DNA from: Melastoma dodecandrum
Lineage: Eukaryota > Streptophyta > Magnoliopsida > Myrtales > Melastomataceae
DNA: 64,000 nucleotides
Reading direction: 5' to 3'
Assembly: GCA_029817715.1 (NCBI GenBank)
Contig: JARUPY010000538.1
Coordinates: forward strand, 8,618,001 to 8,682,000
Shown here: positions 47,547 through 58,935 of the stretch, piece after piece
Position numbering within the stretch: position 1 is the stretch's first letter
Layout of the letters: every line of letters starts with the position of its first letter
Made by a program: the position numbers and the translations under genes
Notes under the pieces: generated by a model
Database searches by the model: none
Seen by the model: the letters and a program-made list of their open reading frames with translations, nothing else
Told to the model about the DNA's origin: nothing

Positions 47547-49262
47547 GACTGGGTATGTTTATTATATCCTTTTATCAAGAGACTACCTTTTATAAGATTA
47601 TTTTCGTTGCTTTTTTTACTCTTAAAAACATCGAGGGATGCATCCATCGAGTGATGGATGCAACCGTCTATTATCAGATCAGATAATCAACATAATGTTG
47701 AGGGACAAATTTGTCTAGTTCGATGAATACTTTCATCGCCCGTCAAATCTCATGGATGCATCTATTACTTGTTAGATCTCATGGGTACATTCGTTCAATT
47801 TGATGTATGTATACATTGATGTTATGGTCAACAATTTCTCACATTCCAAAACAATTGACAACTCTTATGTTATGTTCAACAATTTCTTATACTCCAATAT
47901 AATTGACTACTCTAACTCATTTAATGGTGTCATCTATACCAATATTTACAACAATCCCATTAAGATCACGTGATTGATAAATATCCAAATTTGACAACAC
48001 TCTACATCCAAGATAGTGCCATTATAGATTAAACTCCAAATTAGTAGCAAATGTCTCAAGGTTTCAATGAAATCTTTGGTGTCCGCATATTAAACCTCAA
48101 TCACATATGTCAAAATCGAAAACACCACATATAGATCATTATCTCAATCCTCAAGGAGAATTCCATTTACGTAGCACAATTCAAGCCTTGTGCTCTATCC
48201 TAGTTTTATGAACATTTACAAAAGTGAAAAGCACGAAACATTTTTGCTTGAAACGTCATCGCCTCATATGCTTATATAAGCATGATCCCATTCATTCTTG
48301 CCTCCTCCATTGTAATTTAAAACATAATTGAACTTCCTTAAGAGTATAAAATCAGCCCTATTTCCACAATGATACGCACTGGGATCTAGAATGAAAATGA
48401 CCCAAGCGGTCAACCTAATTTCTCAGCCATTTCGCCTCTTTACCTGTAGAAGCTAAGACAACAAACCCCAACTCCATCGTGGAGTGATTGATACAACTTT
48501 ATTTCTTTGACATCCCAACACCACCTGTTAGTATAAACATGTATCCAAATGTCGACTTATCATCATGTATGGTAGTACTCCAACTAGCATCCGAATATTC
48601 ATCTAGAATCGTTGGATATCATTCATAATATAATCACATGTCCTTAGTACTTTTGATATATCTAAATACTCTCCCTATTGCCTTCTAATGTGAAGCTTGG
48701 GATTACTCATGTATATTGATAGTTTGCAAACCGCAAGTGTTGATTCTGGTCTGTACAATGCATAACATGCATTAAACTTTCTACTACACTTGCATATTCT
48801 AATGTTCAACGGCTCGATCGGAGTTCCTCTCGAGTTTAATCGAGACATCATAAAGACTGCTCTCATCCTTGAAGTTTAGATAATTAAACTTCGAGATGAT
48901 TTTATCACTATAGTTGGCTTGACTAAGAGAATAACTACCACTAATTTTGTGAACCTTGATTCCAATAATCGTATCAACCCTATTATATACCTTAAAGATC
49001 AACATCATGCATCTTCAAAGAAAACGTTATGATGATCGGATGTGTTTATTGCTTCCCTTATCAGAGACAATCCTTTTATAAGAACATTTTCGTCACTCTT
49101 ATTTTTTTCTTCAAAACGTCGATGGATGCATCCGTCTGATTCGACAGATGTATACATCTATTGTCCGATAATCAATAAAACGTTAATGGATGTATCTGTC
49201 TAATTCGACGAATGCTTAAGTCATTTGTCATATCTCATTAATGCATTCATTCAATTCTATTG
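47547..49262 (-). mobile_element. Copia relic between short direct repeats
   Basis: Imperfect direct repeats at about 47547-47803 and 49031-49262 (CCTTTTATAAGA, ATTTTCGT, CATCGA-GGATGCATCC, TCAAATCTCAT or variants) look like eroded LTRs. Between them the minus strand encodes a decayed copia RT/RNase H: TIIGIKVHKISGSYSLSQANYSDKIISKFNYL (48990-48890), then STLAVCKLSIYMSNPKLH (48745-48690) and, in other frames, SDASW-like RNase H sequence down to about 48390. Gag, protease and integrase are absent. The element is old and largely deleted. Confidence 0.7.
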
Positions 49263-50325
49263 ATACCCATTTTTTTTTCAAAGAATAAAAAAAAATCAAG
49301 GTGAAAGTCCTAAAAAAAACATAAAAGTCACAAAATCATAACCACTAAAAATCTAAATAAAATCACATAAAATCAAGAAAATATGTAAAAAATAGAAAAA
49401 ATATTACATTACAAACGTAAAAGTGAACCACAATACTATAAGAAAACCAACATAGACTCATAGGACAGGGAGGCTTGGGAGAGATTTTGGATGGAACACT
49501 CCGACTTAAGGGGAAGATAGAAGAGGAAGAGAGACAAACAACCTTCACGAACCATCGGTTCCACCCCTTTCATTCATGAACGCCCCCAGCAACCATGGTT
49601 TAAACAACTTTTGTGGCTGCACCAGCCCTAAGCTTAGACGCCCTTCCACGGCACTATGGCTCTTCCTCCCCTAGTCGCGAACAATTCCATCCCAGGCAAC
49701 TCCCTGAGTCCCGCTATAGCTGGCCTCCCAAATCCTACACCGGCAGCCCCGACCCCGGATGCCTCTCCCTAGAGAACGTACTGATGGATGCCGAATATGA
49801 GTCGCTTGAGCACCAGCGCCTCCCTATCTCGGTTGTAGTCGAAGAACTAGAGATGTTAGGATCTGTGGCCCGAGACTCCCCTCAACACCTTGTCAAATCA
49901 GGGAGCCCTAACATGGCTCATCTCCACTCGGTGACATGTTCTGTCAGTTCGTCAAGCCCCCTCTACGTCAACTGTCATCTTCATCTCATCCTTACACATC
50001 ATACCGAGCTTCCCTTGTCAAGATTCAGAGAAGCTCGACTATGATGCTCGTGCTCCCGTAAAGGACTCCTCGACAACTTTCTCCAACATCGACATGTTGG
50101 CAAAGGATCCCACCGACAGCCCAAAGAACGTAAGCACTAAGGACAAGAAAACCAATTCAAAACGGGATTCCTTAAAATAATTTTAATTGCGTACATACGA
50201 TAATTAGAAGAAACAAAATAACTAACACCCTTGAAACGTGCAAACCTAGGTGAACAAGAGATAATAACTGAAACAAACAAGCGTGGCTTCAATTCAGCAT
50301 GGTCATGTCCTGATTATCTATTCAC
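49263..50325 (+). other. Unrecognised segment with a 143-codon open frame
   Basis: The frame 49613-50044 begins MAAPALSLDALPRHYGSS and has a Ser/Pro-rich first half and a SVVVEELEMLGSVARDSPQ stretch. No domain, signal peptide or membrane segment is evident, and no family was recognised. The right part probably includes the 3' LTR of the copia element that begins at 50326. It may be a gene fragment carried by a repeat. Confidence 0.3.
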
Positions 50326-50335
50326 ATCCTCCCCC

Positions 50336-51089
50336 TTAATCTTGAAATGGCTCCAAACACGAACACCGAGGCCAAGTAGCCAACTTCACTCCTGACAATG
50401 CCTTGGTCATTGCATCAACTCGCTGTGCTCCGGTATTAACGAACTCCATCACTATGTGCCCCCTCGTAACACATTCTCTTATAAAATGATACCTTGTGTC
50501 TATGTGCTTGCTTAGACCGTGAAACACCTTGTGCTTCTGATTATGTACCTCAAACCCTTTCGGATCACTGACATATACCTCTTCTTCTAAATCCACATAG
50601 AAACTTTGATTTCACGTCTAGATGATGCACCTCTCAGCTTCGATTTGCGGCGAGTGCAAGAATGACTCGGACAATGTCAAGTCTTACAATGGGTGCATAC
50701 ACCTCCACAAAATCGATGCCATGCCTTTGTACATATTCCTTAGCCACCAATCTTGTTTTGTGCTTGATGATTTTCCCATTCAATTCTTTCTTCAATTTGA
50801 ATGCCCATTTTAAATTAATAGTTTTGTGGCCCGATGGGAGCTCGGTTAGGGTCCAGGTGTTGTTCTTCTCAATGGACTCAAACTTCTTCATTGCTTTACT
50901 CCAGCAAGCTTCATCCACAGCTTCTTGGTAACGATTCGGCTCTTGAGACACCATCATCATCACTTCACTCTCTTCTTCATTGACAGTAGCAACTTCTTCA
51001 ATGTTGGCGTAGATGTCAGTAATGGACATAACGGATCTCCCAGTAGTGGGATTCCGACGTGGTCGACACCAAAGATGAGATAGCCGCAC
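50336..51089 (-). pseudogene. Copia-2 RT fused to RNase H tail
   Basis: 51089-50634 carries the RT start (WSKAMKKFESIEKNNTWTL, INLKWAFKLKKELNGKIIKHKTRLVAKEY, FVEVYAPIVRLDIVRVILALAA). 50596-50336 reads EEVYVSDPKGFEVHNQKHKVFHGLSKHIDTRYHFIRECV: it passes from the early RT straight into the last part of RNase H. Several hundred residues including the YVDD box are missing while the frame stays open. Confidence 0.87.
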
Positions 51090-51518
51090 GAGTGTTTGAC
51101 GACGAGGTAGGGGAACTTGATACTTCTACCGCAGGTGGCACACTTCTAATCTCAACGGTTGTTGTAGTAGTAGTCTCGTCTGGCATGGGCGATGCCAATG
51201 AAGACGAAATATATGTTGCGACTCTTCCCGTGGCCTTGTCGGCACAGAGTGTGTCCAACACAATGAACTCCGGTGACTCCACTTCATTGCTAGCACTTCT
51301 ATTTCATTTCCTTTCAAGATTTTCTTGAAAAACATTTCTACTTGTAATTTGGCTCAGGTCAGGCCAAATAAACAATGAGCTTTCCAGCCTTCCTAGTCAC
51401 CCAAATATACTATGGGTGAGCTCCTGTCGTCAAGCTTCTTAAGGTGTGGAGTTATATTCTTCACGTACGCTACGCAGCCGAACACTCTCAAGTGTGCTAG
51501 ACGTGGCACTCTTTCAAG

Positions 51519-52490
51519 TCAAGCTTCGAATAATGTGCACTCTCGTAGTGCCTTAGATGGGAGACGATTTAGTAAATAAACCGCATGTCTAACTGCCTCT
51601 CCCCAGAATTTTGCAAGTACGTGCATGCTTTTAAGCAATGATCTCGCTATAGCCGTTCTGCTGCGACGTGTAGGGAGCCGTGAGGTGCCGCCTGATTCCT
51701 TCATCTTCACATAATCGAGTGAACTCCATGATTAGAAATTCACCGCCGCAATCTTTCCGAGGTGTTCTGAGTTTGAGCTCGGTCTTGTTCTTTATCAATG
51801 TTTTGAACTTCTTGAATGCATGGAATGCTTCACTTTTCACAGCAACACATACACCCACATCCACCGAGTGAAATCATCTATAATTAAAAGAAAATACTTG
51901 TTATCGACAAGTGTACATCGCGAGATAGGCCCACAAATGTCTGCATGGAGAAGTTCTAAGGACTTCTTCACTCTGAAATTCGACAGATGCAGGAACGATG
52001 GCCTTGCATGTTTGGCAATTACACACACCTTGCACAATTTGTTTGGTTGGGACAACAATGGCACACAACCGCCATCTCTTTCTCTCCCAACAGCTTCAAA
52101 TCATGAAAGAACATGGCTGATCCTCGCGTGCCATAACCATGTGGGGTCAGCAAAACTTGCTCGAAAACGAGACAACTTGAATGTTTTTAAGAATATATTA
52201 TACATTCCATGTGCCAGCATCAAGAGTTGTTCGCTCTCGTCGAAAACCCTCATGGTATCTGCCATCATGTGCATCTCATTCCCGGCCTTTGTCATTTTTC
52301 CGGGGCTTATGATATTACTACAAAGCTGGGGAATATAATATACCTCTTCGAGAGCCTTTTGACTGCCATTCTTGCAATCGAACATAACCATCCCCTTTCC
52401 CATTATTTGAACAGTTGATCTATCATTGAACCTAACCCTCTCAACGATGGCTTCATCCAATTCATTAAACTTATCACGACGACTAGTCAT
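51519..52490 (-). pseudogene. Copia-2 protease end and integrase
   Basis: 52490-52101 includes the post-protease region (MTSRRDKFNELDE, GKGMVMFDCKNGSQKALEEVYYIPQL) and pre-integrase WLWHARISH. 52064-51837 has CKVCVIAKHARPSF, HADICGPIS and IIDDFTRWMWVYVL. 51864-51631 has RTPRKDCGGEF, where copia elements usually have RTDRGGEF, then APYTSQQNG. 51710-51519 has FWGEAVRHAVYLLNRLPSKAL. Frames are broken at each step. Confidence 0.85.
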
Positions 52491-52703
52491 ATGGTTACTA
52501 GTACCGTTGTCAGAGTACCAATGTATTCATTTTCTCCCTTCTTATCACCAATGAACACCTCTCATAGCAACCACTCTTTGTTAAGAAGTACAGTGTCCTA
52601 CCGCTCTTGCCCAATGCACGCCTCTTCCCAGGACACAGCCATCATCAGTGCCGGTTCTTCATCAGTGGTGCAACTGAAGTAAGCCTCATCATCACGTCGC
52701 TTG

Positions 52704-55154
52704 TGATATAAGGCCGGTCGTCGCTTCGCCCACTACCCTGCTCCACTATCTTTTCAGATCATGTCGGTAGGAAATAATATATTTCGTTTCCTTATCTTCT
52801 GATTTTATTTCCGTATCTTTTATTTCGTTTCCTTTATGTCTTTTCTATGGGCAGCCTATATAAGCCCTTGCCTTGTAGCCCTTAAACTTAGACGATTCAG
52901 ACTTTTAAACCAACATTCTATCCGAAGGAGTGAATCCTCTTTCAACCACGTTCTTCATTTGGTGGATTTCCTTATGCAGATTGAGTAGAGCGTATCAACC
53001 GATGGTGGTGAATCTGTATACTTCATGTTGTTCCTTGCCCTTGTTCTTGTTCACGGTGGTGTGTCTATATCAGTGTGACAGAAGAGTTCTCTCCGAGTCT
53101 TCTCTCATGGTGGTGTATCTGTATCCGTGGAGGTTGATCTCAACCAATCATTTCATACACATCTCGTTCAGCCATCCTGCCTCATCTTTCTTTTTGTCCA
53201 TACACGTCACTCCATTCCATACCCTTAGTGACGTTTCCCTTCATTTTGGTATTGGAATCATTTATTCCTTGCCGTCCACACATCATCTTGGTAAACGGTT
53301 GCGCGAAGTTGTTGTAGTGTGCACGGTTACTGTACATCCCACGATTGTCAACGGCCGGAAGATTCGGACGCGTTATGACTCTTGACGAAGCACACATTGC
53401 TCGGCTTGAGCATCAAATTGCTAATTTTCATCAACAACTATAGTCGTTGCGAACCCATAATGGATCGCCTTCCCGCAGTCGATCAAACAGCGATAAGAAG
53501 GAGAATCCATGGCGTGATGTTTCTCAACGAGGATCGTCACTAGAAAATTGATGACCTGGAAGGAGAGTCAAAACGATGAGTGTTCAGTTTCTAGAGTTTG
53601 AGGGAAACCTTGACCCCGAGGAGGTGCCTGAGGATTGAAAAGTTAAGTTTGTAGTGTTATGGTTGAAGAAGTTTGCCAGCCTATGGTGGGAGGACACCGA
53701 TCAGCAACGCCGTAGAGAAGGACGTGATAAGATCTGGATGTGGTTTTTGCCGGAGCACTATCGGAGATCTCTATCTCAAGTTGCAGTCGCTTCAGCAAGT
53801 ATCAAGTGTGTCAAAGTACACGAGGGAGATTGAGAGACTCTTGCTGCAGTGCAATGTCCAAGAAGCCTCCGAGCAAACCAATGCTAGGTATCATCGAGGA
53901 CTTAAGCCTCAGGTAGCTGACGCGGTTGAACTTCAACAATATTGGACATTTGACGATGTTCGAGCATTTGCCCACAAGGTTGAGTAACAACAAGCGAGGA
54001 GATCGAGTACCTGCCCATTTGTGAAGGCTCCGCCTTTCAACAGGGGGAGTAGCTCCCAGGCGAAGTCCCCGTCAACTACGTCAAGGAAAACTCTACCGTC
54101 AACTACCAGACCTGAAGTCAAGATGAATGAGCGAGATCCTGCTCGTCGTTATTTAAAATGCCTAGGGACAGAACACATGGCGTCGGAGTGTCCCTCAAAG
54201 AGGAATGTTGTCATCAAGGGGTTGTCTGATGAAGAAGAGGAGTTTGAAGAGAATGCATATCCTATTTGGGATCAAGCGGAGGATGAGGAGAATCCAGACG
54301 AAGGAGAATTGCTAGTCGTCCGCAAGGCTTTGAACGCAACACCAATTCGCGAAGAGAACCAACGTGAGTGCATCTTTCATATTAGGTGTACCGTTAAGGA
54401 CAAAGTTTGTTTGGTGATTGTAGACAGCGGAAGTTGCACCAACGCGGTGTCTAGAACCATGATTGAGAAACTCAAGTTGCCCGTAACACCACACCCTCAT
54501 TCTTATCGCTTATAATGGCTCAACAATGACAATGATATTCGAGTGACGCAACAAGCGTGAGTTCCTTTTTCGATTGGGAAGAGCTACATGGATGAAGTCG
54601 TTAGCGATGTGATTCCGATGGATGCATGCCATTTGCTCTTAGGAAGGCCGTGGCAGTTCGATTGACACACACGTCATGACCGGTATTGTAATACCTATTC
54701 AATCTGCGTTGACGAAAAGAAGATTACCCTGATGCCTTTAACTGCCCAGCCAGGTGAAGCACCCATCCACCGCCCACTCATGTTATCAAGCAAGTTGAAT
54801 CGATTCCGGCGATGCGAAAGCGAGGATGTTTACTTTTTGGTTCTTATTGAAGCAGCCCAAGATCGGTTGAATCCACGTGCGAAAGCTTTAATCAAGAAGT
54901 TTAAGGATGTGTTCCCTGAGGAGTTATCGGTCGAACTACCACCCTTGCGAAGTATCAAACACCAGATCGACTTGGTTCTAGGAGCATCCCTACCCAACCG
55001 ACCAGCTTATCGATGCAACCCCGAGGAAGACGAAGAACTTCAAAGGCAGGTTGATGACCTACTAGAGAATGGTTTGGTACGAAAGAGCTTGAGCCCTTGC
55101 TCAATTCCGCCTATAGTGGTACCGAAGAAGGATGGCACATGGAGAATGTGCATA
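52704..55154 (+). mobile_element. El-4: truncated Ty3/gypsy element, relative of El-3
   Basis: 5' LTR 52704-53285 (TGATATAAGG to CACATCA, TATATAA at 52857-52863), a degenerate primer site TTGGTAAACGG, then gag, protease and the start of RT. It ends abruptly after PKKDGTWRMCI at about 55154, where Sirevirus sequence begins. Proteins and LTR are clearly of the El-3 family. The left end cuts Copia-2. Confidence 0.87.
53578..55154 (+). pseudogene. El-4 gag, protease and partial RT
   Basis: Gag block at 53673-53987 (KYTREIERLLLQCNVQEASEQ, DDVRAFAHKVE). 54021-54515 contains a zinc-knuckle relic (RRYLKCLGTEHMASECPSKR, with the first Cys lost) and an intact protease site VDSGSCTNAVSRT. 54732-55259 has the RT N-terminus (FKDVFPEELSVELPPLRSIKHQIDLVLGAS, then NRPAYRCNP and VPKKDGTWRMCI). 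The last 30 or so codons of that open frame are Sirevirus DNA and not RT. Confidence 0.85.
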
Positions 55155-55649
55155 TACAGTTGTAAATTTGGAGAGCATGATCGCTTCTGCATGGTACAAG
55201 GCACAAGGCTTCTGTGTGTAACCCGACAGTTCCTGGCAAGAACTCAGCAACTGCACTGACAACAAAAGGGACGAAGTCTCCTTTTACATTCCCTAGCAGA
55301 AAAATGTTAGAGACATGCAACAACACCTGTAGAAAGTTGTTGAGAGCAGTGCAAAAACAGGCTTCTACACCCATTAACTGCAGAAATATTTCCTGTAGAA
55401 ACACAGAGCAAAATCTATCTGTTTCAAACACCATATTATTCCCTTTTTTGGTCATATCGAAAAGGATAAGAATGGGTGATAGACGATGAAACGGTATCAA
55501 AATCATAGTAGAAGAAAGTTCAATAGTTTCTATAATTAAACCATTGAAACAAAAAAACAGTACGGTGTACGAGAGGGTTTGCCCATAGAGGGTCACTTAT
55601 TGAAAACATAAAAACAGAGTTTTTCAAAAGTTTTCAACATTAATGCCCT

Positions 55650-56880
55650 TCAGGCATCAGCAGAACCATCGAAATTCTCATGCAGAAACTTGTCAAGGCC
55701 CTCCAGTTGGCATAAATGATCCATGATCAGCCTCTGCAGCACTCGGATGTCCTCACCATGGGCAGCAACTTGGAGTTGCAGCTCCTTGAGAACAAAGGGC
55801 TGAGCAGAAGAGGCAGAAGCCCCAATTGCTGATGGAGCAGAACCTTTCTGGCTTGCAGGGGGTCATTTGGCATGTTTCTTGCCCTTGGCAGCAGCAACAG
55901 CATATGGAGTCTTCTTCTGGAGAAGCTCATAGTGTTGCGCTTTCGTGAGCCAGCCTTCTGCTGTCTTCATGTACTGCATGTTGTTGATGATGTTGGCACC
56001 GAAGTTGCCAACTTTCCAAATATCCTTAACAAGCTCCACTCCATGTGCTCAAAGATCGAGGCACCGAGGCTGAAAGGAATTCCCTTCAGAAAATGGACCA
56101 TGACTTTGGCATCCGCAGGCATGATGGTGTCTATGCTTCCAGCATGAGGCAGAAAACTGAAAAGAACAGCGCGGTGCAGAACCCTGAGGCAAAGATGCAG
56201 CCGAGTGGACTCCATGTAATTTATCAGGGATACATTCTGCTTAACAATGATGCTAAATGCCTCATTCTTTTCAAATTCCTGCATCTCAGCAGTGGAGTCA
56301 CAACCATACAAGTTGCAGATATCAAGAGTAGAGTACACAAGGGTAACTCCATTAACAGAAGTATGGATGAACTTAAAATAACGTCCGTCCCTGTAGAAGT
56401 TGAGATTGGAGTAGAACTCCAGAACCTTTGCTATGGACACTTCAGCATAGGACTCGCAGAAGGTTTTCAAGCCTAACGCCTCAAACATAGGGGCTATGTC
56501 CAACAAGTTAGCAGAAAACCAAGCAAAGTCTACTCGCTTACTTGCAGTCAATTGGCGATCACAGGTGTCGCCTGTGGACAAATCACCATCAGCTTGCACT
56601 TCATCAATTTCTTCCTGGCTAACAAAAGCAGTAGGTGTTGGAGTAAAGGTAACCTATCCCTTAGGTCTCTTCACGAGCAGTTAGTTAGGGGCTTGGAGAC
56701 TGTTTCAACATCCTTTCACTTAAACCTGGTCCGGGAAGAAACACCAAACGCTTGGCTGTAGAAAGTAACTTGAGGCCGTGGGATTTTTCAATCTTAGGCA
56801 CTTTAAGAGAAGCATAAACCACCTTTTTGCTTCAGATCTAGAGAGACCATTTGCGTTGGCGAATACACGACTGTGATCGG
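55650..56880 (-). pseudogene. Extra ORF downstream of Sirevirus pol
   Basis: Fragments in order: VVYASLKVPKIEKSHGLKLL and FVSQEEIDEVQADGDL, then the 56599-55967 frame (FAWFSANLLDIAPMFEALGL, VLEFYSNLNFYRDGRYFKF, LHRAVLFSFLPHAGSIDTI, KVMVHFLKGIPFSLGASIFEHM). A frameshift near 56030 leads to NIINNMQYMKTAEGWLTKAQHYELL and a Gln/Leu-rich tail ending FDGSADA at the stop 55650-55652. The layout resembles the 'putative plant transposon protein' domain found in many plant retroelements; env-like ORFs also occur here in Sireviruses. No signal peptide or membrane helix is evident. Function unknown. Confidence 0.6.
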
Positions 56881-57328
56881 TTCTGCAATCTCTGCAATAT
56901 CCCGTTTGACTCAAAATTGATTTTGAATCAAAACTACCCGTTTACGACTGTAGAAGGTCAACTTTCTACGCCAAAGCTTCTGCATTGTTTGGTTTGGTAA
57001 TTAAGTTCAGAAACATAAGTCCTCTTACTTAATTAACGTAATCTCAAGTTTTCATCTAAGCCGAACGTTGAGTTGCAGAAGGTCAGCTTATGCACCAAAG
57101 CTTCTGTACATAGCTATCTGTTCTAAGGTGAGATACAAAGACGTCCTATCTTAGACAGCTGGTGTTTGAGTTAATTTTTCAAACTTAGTTTTATGTTGCA
57201 GAATGTCAACTTTCTGCACATAAGATCTGTTGTGTCAGTGACACAATGCCTTAGCTTTTGGCTTACGGACTTAGATTGGGTTACATATTCCCAAATCGCT
57301 CCTGATAAAGTCAAATTAATCTTTATCT

Positions 57329-57958
57329 AGAGGCTTAGTGAAGATGTTCGCCAGTTGTCGTTCTGTATTAATGTATTCAATACATACAGAACCTGTCTGC
57401 ACATTGTCCCTCAGAAAATGATGTCTGAGTTTGAAGTGTTTTGATCTAGAGTGATAAAGAGGGCTATGAGCAAATTGATTGCGCTCGTATTATCACACTT
57501 GATCGGGATTTTAACAAACTCAAGATTGTAGTCCTCAAGTTGTTGTTTCATCCATAGAACCTGAGCACAGCAACTTGCAGCTGCTACATACACAGCTTCT
57601 GCGGTTGATAAAGCATCCGAAGTTTGCTTTTTAGAGAACCATGAAATAAGCATGTTCCCCATGAGTTGACAAGTACCACTGGTACTCTTTTTGTCAATTT
57701 TGCTGCCTGCATAGTCGGCATCCGGGTATCCAATAAGATCAAAATTTCATCCTTTGGGATACCACTGTCCGAGGTTAGCAGAACAATGCAGTATCTGAAG
57801 ATTCTCTTGACCGCAGTCATATGAGATTCTTTGGGTGCAGATTGAAATCTTGAACGGAGACATACGCTAAACTGTATGTCGGGTCTAGAAGCTGTAAGGT
57901 ATAGAAGGGAGCCAATCATGCTCCTGTAGAGCTTACTATACTTCAGAACCATTTTCAT
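57329..57958 (-). pseudogene. Sirevirus RNase H
   Basis: Contains YRSMIGSLLYLTASRPDIQFSV, DSGIPKDE, then in another frame GNMLISWFSKKQTSDALSTAEAVYVAAASC, KIPIKCDNTSAINL, and a tail with VCIEYINTERQLANIFTKPLDKD ending at 57329. It is frameshifted in at least two places. Confidence 0.85.
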
Positions 57959-58149
57959 CTTTGTCTATCCTAGTGCTTGTAGCCATAGGAGTCGACAGGG
58001 GTTTTGTGCCATCTAGGGCAAATCGTTTCAGAAGCTGCTTAGTGTACTTTTCCTGGTGTAGAAAGGTACCTTATACAATTTGATGAATTTGCAATTTGAG
58101 AAAGAACTTGAGTTATCCCATAATGCTCATTTCGAACTCACTTGTCATG

Positions 58150-58710
58150 AGTTCTGCAAACTCTTTGCAGAGGGCTTATCATCGGTTGATCCGAAGATTA
58201 TGTCATCAACATAAATCCGGACCACCGTAAGATGATTGTTTTTGTTTTTGAGGAAGAAAGTAGTATCTACTACTTGACCTCTTTTGTAGCCCTTTTCTAG
58301 CAGAAAGGAGCTGAGCTTCGCATACCAGGCTTTTGGTGCTTGCTTAAGCCATATAATGCCTTTGAGAGCCTATAGACGTGTTTTCTGTGCTTTGGATCCT
58401 CAAATCCAGGAGGTTGCTCCACATATACATCCTCCTTAATTTCACCATTAAGGAAGGCACTATTCACATCAATTTGGTACAACTTAAAGTTGTTGTAGGA
58501 GGCACACGCTAGTAGAAGCCTTATAGCCTCTAGACGTTCTACAAGAGCAAACGTCTCGTCAAAGTCTATTCCCTCTTCTTGGGAATATCCTTTTACAAGG
58601 AGTCGTGCTTTGTTGCGAACAACATCGCCTGTCTCATTTAGTTTGTTTCTGAAGACCCATTTTGTTCCGATCACGGAACGATCATTAGGACGTGGGACAA
58701 GTGTCCCCAC
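58150..58710 (-). pseudogene. Sirevirus reverse transcriptase
   Basis: 58710-58297 has IGTKWVFRNKLNETGDVV, GYSQEEGIDFDETFALVERLEAIRLLLACAS, YQIDVNSAFLNGEIKEDVYVEQPPGFEDP and YGLSKH. After a frameshift, YVDDIIFGSTDDK at about 58215-58175 preserves the catalytic box. A stop soon follows. Confidence 0.87.
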
Positions 58711-58935
58711 ATTGTTCCTCTCAAACTGATTTAGCTCTTTTTACATTGCAAGAATCCAATATGGATCGCTAAGAGCTTCATCAATGTCGTCTGGCTCGAT
58801 TTGAGATAAGAACGTAGAATGTTGGTAGAAGTCATTATCAGAACGTCGTGTCTGAATGTCTCTATTGATGTCTCCAATAACTTGGTTAATAGGATGACGT
58901 CGTTTGTATAAGGGTGGAGCATTTAATTCTAAGTG

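Larger units (their letters stand above)
50326..52703 (-). mobile_element. Ty1/copia element (Copia-2), RT core deleted, 5' end cut by El-4
   Basis: Minus strand, from right to left: protease-side sequence (NGTSNHMTSRRDKFNELDE), pre-integrase (WLWHARISH), integrase, RT N-terminus, RNase H C-terminus, then a G-rich polypurine tract at 50329-50340 and an LTR beginning TGTGAATAG at 50326. The 5' part (gag, 5' LTR) is missing where El-4 starts at 52704. The KHIDTRYHFIRECV tail resembles the Ale/Retrofit group, which is a tentative placement. Confidence 0.82.

Noticed and set aside
49613..50044. A new host gene
   Set aside because: Open frame without recognisable domain, intron evidence or conservation, next to copia LTR sequence.
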